Shown here: one piece after another, positions 62,731 through 64,000 of the stretch
Layout: each line of letters starts with the position of its first letter
Numbering within the stretch: position 1 is the stretch's first letter
Assembly (NCBI GenBank): GCA_963974475.1
Contig: CAXBCR010000017.1
Span: 1 to 64,000, forward strand
Direction of reading: 5' to 3'
DNA length: 64,000 nucleotides
DNA from: CAJXZP01 sp963974475
GTDB lineage: Bacteria; Bacteroidota; Bacteroidia; Flavobacteriales_G; Salibacteraceae
Translations under genes and position numbers: made by a program
Notes under the pieces: generated by a model
Told to the model about the DNA's origin: nothing
Seen by the model: only the letters and a program-made list of their open reading frames with translations
The model's database searches: none

Positions 62731-63831
62731 ATGGCATTACAGTGTGGAATTGTAGGACTTCCTAATGTAGGGAAATCAACTTTGTTTAATTGTTTATCGA
62801 ATGCCAAAGCGCAATCGGCAAATTTTCCTTTTTGTACAATTGAACCTAATTTGGGCGTAATTACCGTACCAGACGAACGATTGAATAAGCTAGAAGAATT
62901 AGTTGTTCCGCAACGCGTTCAACCTACTACAATCGAAATTGTGGATATTGCAGGTCTCGTAAAAGGAGCAAGTAAAGGCGAAGGGTTAGGAAACCAATTT
63001 TTAGGAAATATTAGAGAAACCGATGCCATTATTCACGTGTTGCGTTGTTTTGAAGATGATAACATTATCCACGTTGACGGTAGAGTTGACCCGGTATCTG
63101 ATAAAGAGATTATTGATGCCGAGCTTCAATTAAAGGATTTAGATTCGTTAGAAAAAGCGAACGAAAAGATTAAAAGAGCCGCAAAAACTGGAAACAAACA
63201 AGCCCAAAAAGAAGGGGAGTTTTATCAAAGAATTATCACGCATTTGAACGAAGGACTTTCTGTTCGTTCGATGGAAATCCATTCTGAGGACGAGCAAATT
63301 TTGTTGGACCGCTTACAACTGCTAACTGCCAAACCAGTTCTATACGTTTGTAATGTAGATGAAGCATCGGTAGTGAGCGGAAACGAACATGTGGAAGCCG
63401 TAAGAGAAGCGGTGAAAGATGAAAATGCCGAGATAATTATTTTAGGAGCGGGTATTGAAGCTGATATTTCTGAATTGGACACGTTTGAAGAACGTCAAAT
63501 GTTTTTGGAAGAATTAGGTTTAGAAACTCCTGGAGTAGCTCGTTTAATTCAATCAGCCTATAAATTATTGAAGCTAGAAACCTATTTTACCGCAGGAGTA
63601 AAAGAGGTGAGAGCATGGACCATTGCTGAAGGAACTAAAGCGCCACAAGCCGCTGCGGTAATTCATACTGATTTTGAAAAAGGATTTATTCGTGCAGAAG
63701 TGATTCACTACGAAGATTTTGTTCATTATGGTTCTGAATCTGCAGCTCGTGAGGCTGGAAAATTGTCGGTAGAGGGAAAAGACTATACTGTGATTGATGG
63801 AGACGTGATGCACTTTAGATTTAACGTATAA
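62731..63831 (+). CDS. ychF: Redox-regulated ATPase YchF (OLA1 family)
   Basis: The 366-residue protein shows the Obg-like ATPase pattern: GLPNVGKSTLFN (G1), DIAGLVKGASKGEGLGNQFL (G3), NVDE (the G4 variant that favours ATP), and the C-terminal TGS domain (KEVRAWTIAEGTKAPQAAAVIHTDFEKGFIRAEVI). It is a ribosome-associated ATPase linked to stress responses. Length matches E. coli YchF. Confidence 0.94.
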   Translation: MALQCGIVGLPNVGKSTLFNCLSNAKAQSANFPFCTIEPNLGVITVPDERLNKLEELVVPQRVQPTTIEIVDIAGLVKGASKGEGLGNQFLGNIRETDAIIHVLRCFEDDNIIHVDGRVDPVSDKEIIDAELQLKDLDSLEKANEKIKRAAKTGNKQAQKEGEFYQRIITHLNEGLSVRSMEIHSEDEQILLDRLQLLTAKPVLYVCNVDEASVVSGNEHVEAVREAVKDENAEIIILGAGIEADISELDTFEERQMFLEELGLETPGVARLIQSAYKLLKLETYFTAGVKEVRAWTIAEGTKAPQAAAVIHTDFEKGFIRAEVIHYEDFVHYGSESAAREAGKLSVEGKDYTVIDGDVMHFRFNV

Positions 63832-63891
63832 TAGGATTATAGGTCAATTGCGAATTGCCTGATTAAATTAGAGTGAAATAGGGCGTAGGGT

Positions 63892-64000
63892 TTATAAATC
63901 TTCCAAATCGCCCAACACTTTTTTCACATCTTCCTCGGTTTTATAAAGTTTTGTTTTACATACCTTGATAAGCTCTGTGGCGCGTTTTACTTTGGTTGAA
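63892..64000 (-). CDS. xseB: Exodeoxyribonuclease VII small subunit, 3' end
   Basis: The minus-strand frame running in from the right edge reads STKVKRATELIKVCKTKLYKTEEDV and ends KKVLGDLEDL with a stop at 63892. The VKRATELIKxCxxKL pattern is the C-terminus of XseB. Only the last 35 or so codons are in the window; the start lies beyond it. Confidence 0.82.
   Translation of the reverse strand, partial: STKVKRATELIKVCKTKLYKTEEDVKKVLGDLEDL

Overview
The window looks like chromosomal DNA of a member of the Bacteroidota, most likely a flavobacterium-like lineage. The evidence is the AT-rich sequence, -7 boxes resembling TAnnTTTG with TTTG/CTTG near -33, short AT-rich leaders without strong Shine-Dalgarno sites, many SSCKK-type lipoproteins, a complete bat (aerotolerance) operon and the ABC-permease/M1-peptidase fusion typical of this phylum.

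Layout. 1-2200: a scarred accessory zone holding short repeats, a transposase fragment, an orphan 3' end of a group II intron, a YdeI-like gene with a CDGSH tail and a DUF2200 gene. 2272-9513 (minus): a six-gene operon for a membrane-bound energy-converting hydrogenase-related (Ehr) complex that has lost the cysteine ligands of the NiFe site. 9769-15902 (plus): ACT-domain protein, membrane protein, MDR oxidoreductase, then a small barrel protein, a YjeF_N protein and a Rieske-TPP fusion enzyme. 15986-19947 (minus): a lipoprotein with three CGEGKC modules resembling copper-binding HvfA metallophores, a large FAD/Fe-S oxidase and a DinB-like gene. 20266-22008: an OmpL47-repeat surface protein. 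22157-28991 (minus): SRPBCC protein and a three-gene phosphorelay. 29273-40548 (minus): phosphohexomutase, a lipoprotein and the bat operon (moxR, DUF58, a membrane protein, batA to batE). 40698-50645: MazG-like hydrolase, lipoprotein, prfC (minus), two barrel proteins, and an ABC/M1-peptidase pair.

50800-57000 is a second accessory zone. It carries a coiled-coil CHAT-protease gene, a P63C gene, a DUF6994-like gene and an ImmA/IrrE-PIN toxin-antitoxin pair. Several are bounded by GTTAGGC / GCCTAAC-type inverted core motifs like integron cassettes, and two 238-bp copies of an IS1182-like transposase end lie directly after such motifs. 57100-64000 is ordinary: fatty-acid-hydroxylase family protein, lipoprotein, YfiT/DinB protein, thioredoxin-like protein, membrane TPR protein, VWA protein, ychF, and the 3' end of xseB cut by the window edge.

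The strongest candidates for unusual biology are the cysteine-less hydrogenase-related complex, the CGEGKC lipoprotein without a neighbouring maturase, the Rieske-TPP enzyme beside a degenerate YjeF_N protein, and the cassette-like defence/toxin array.
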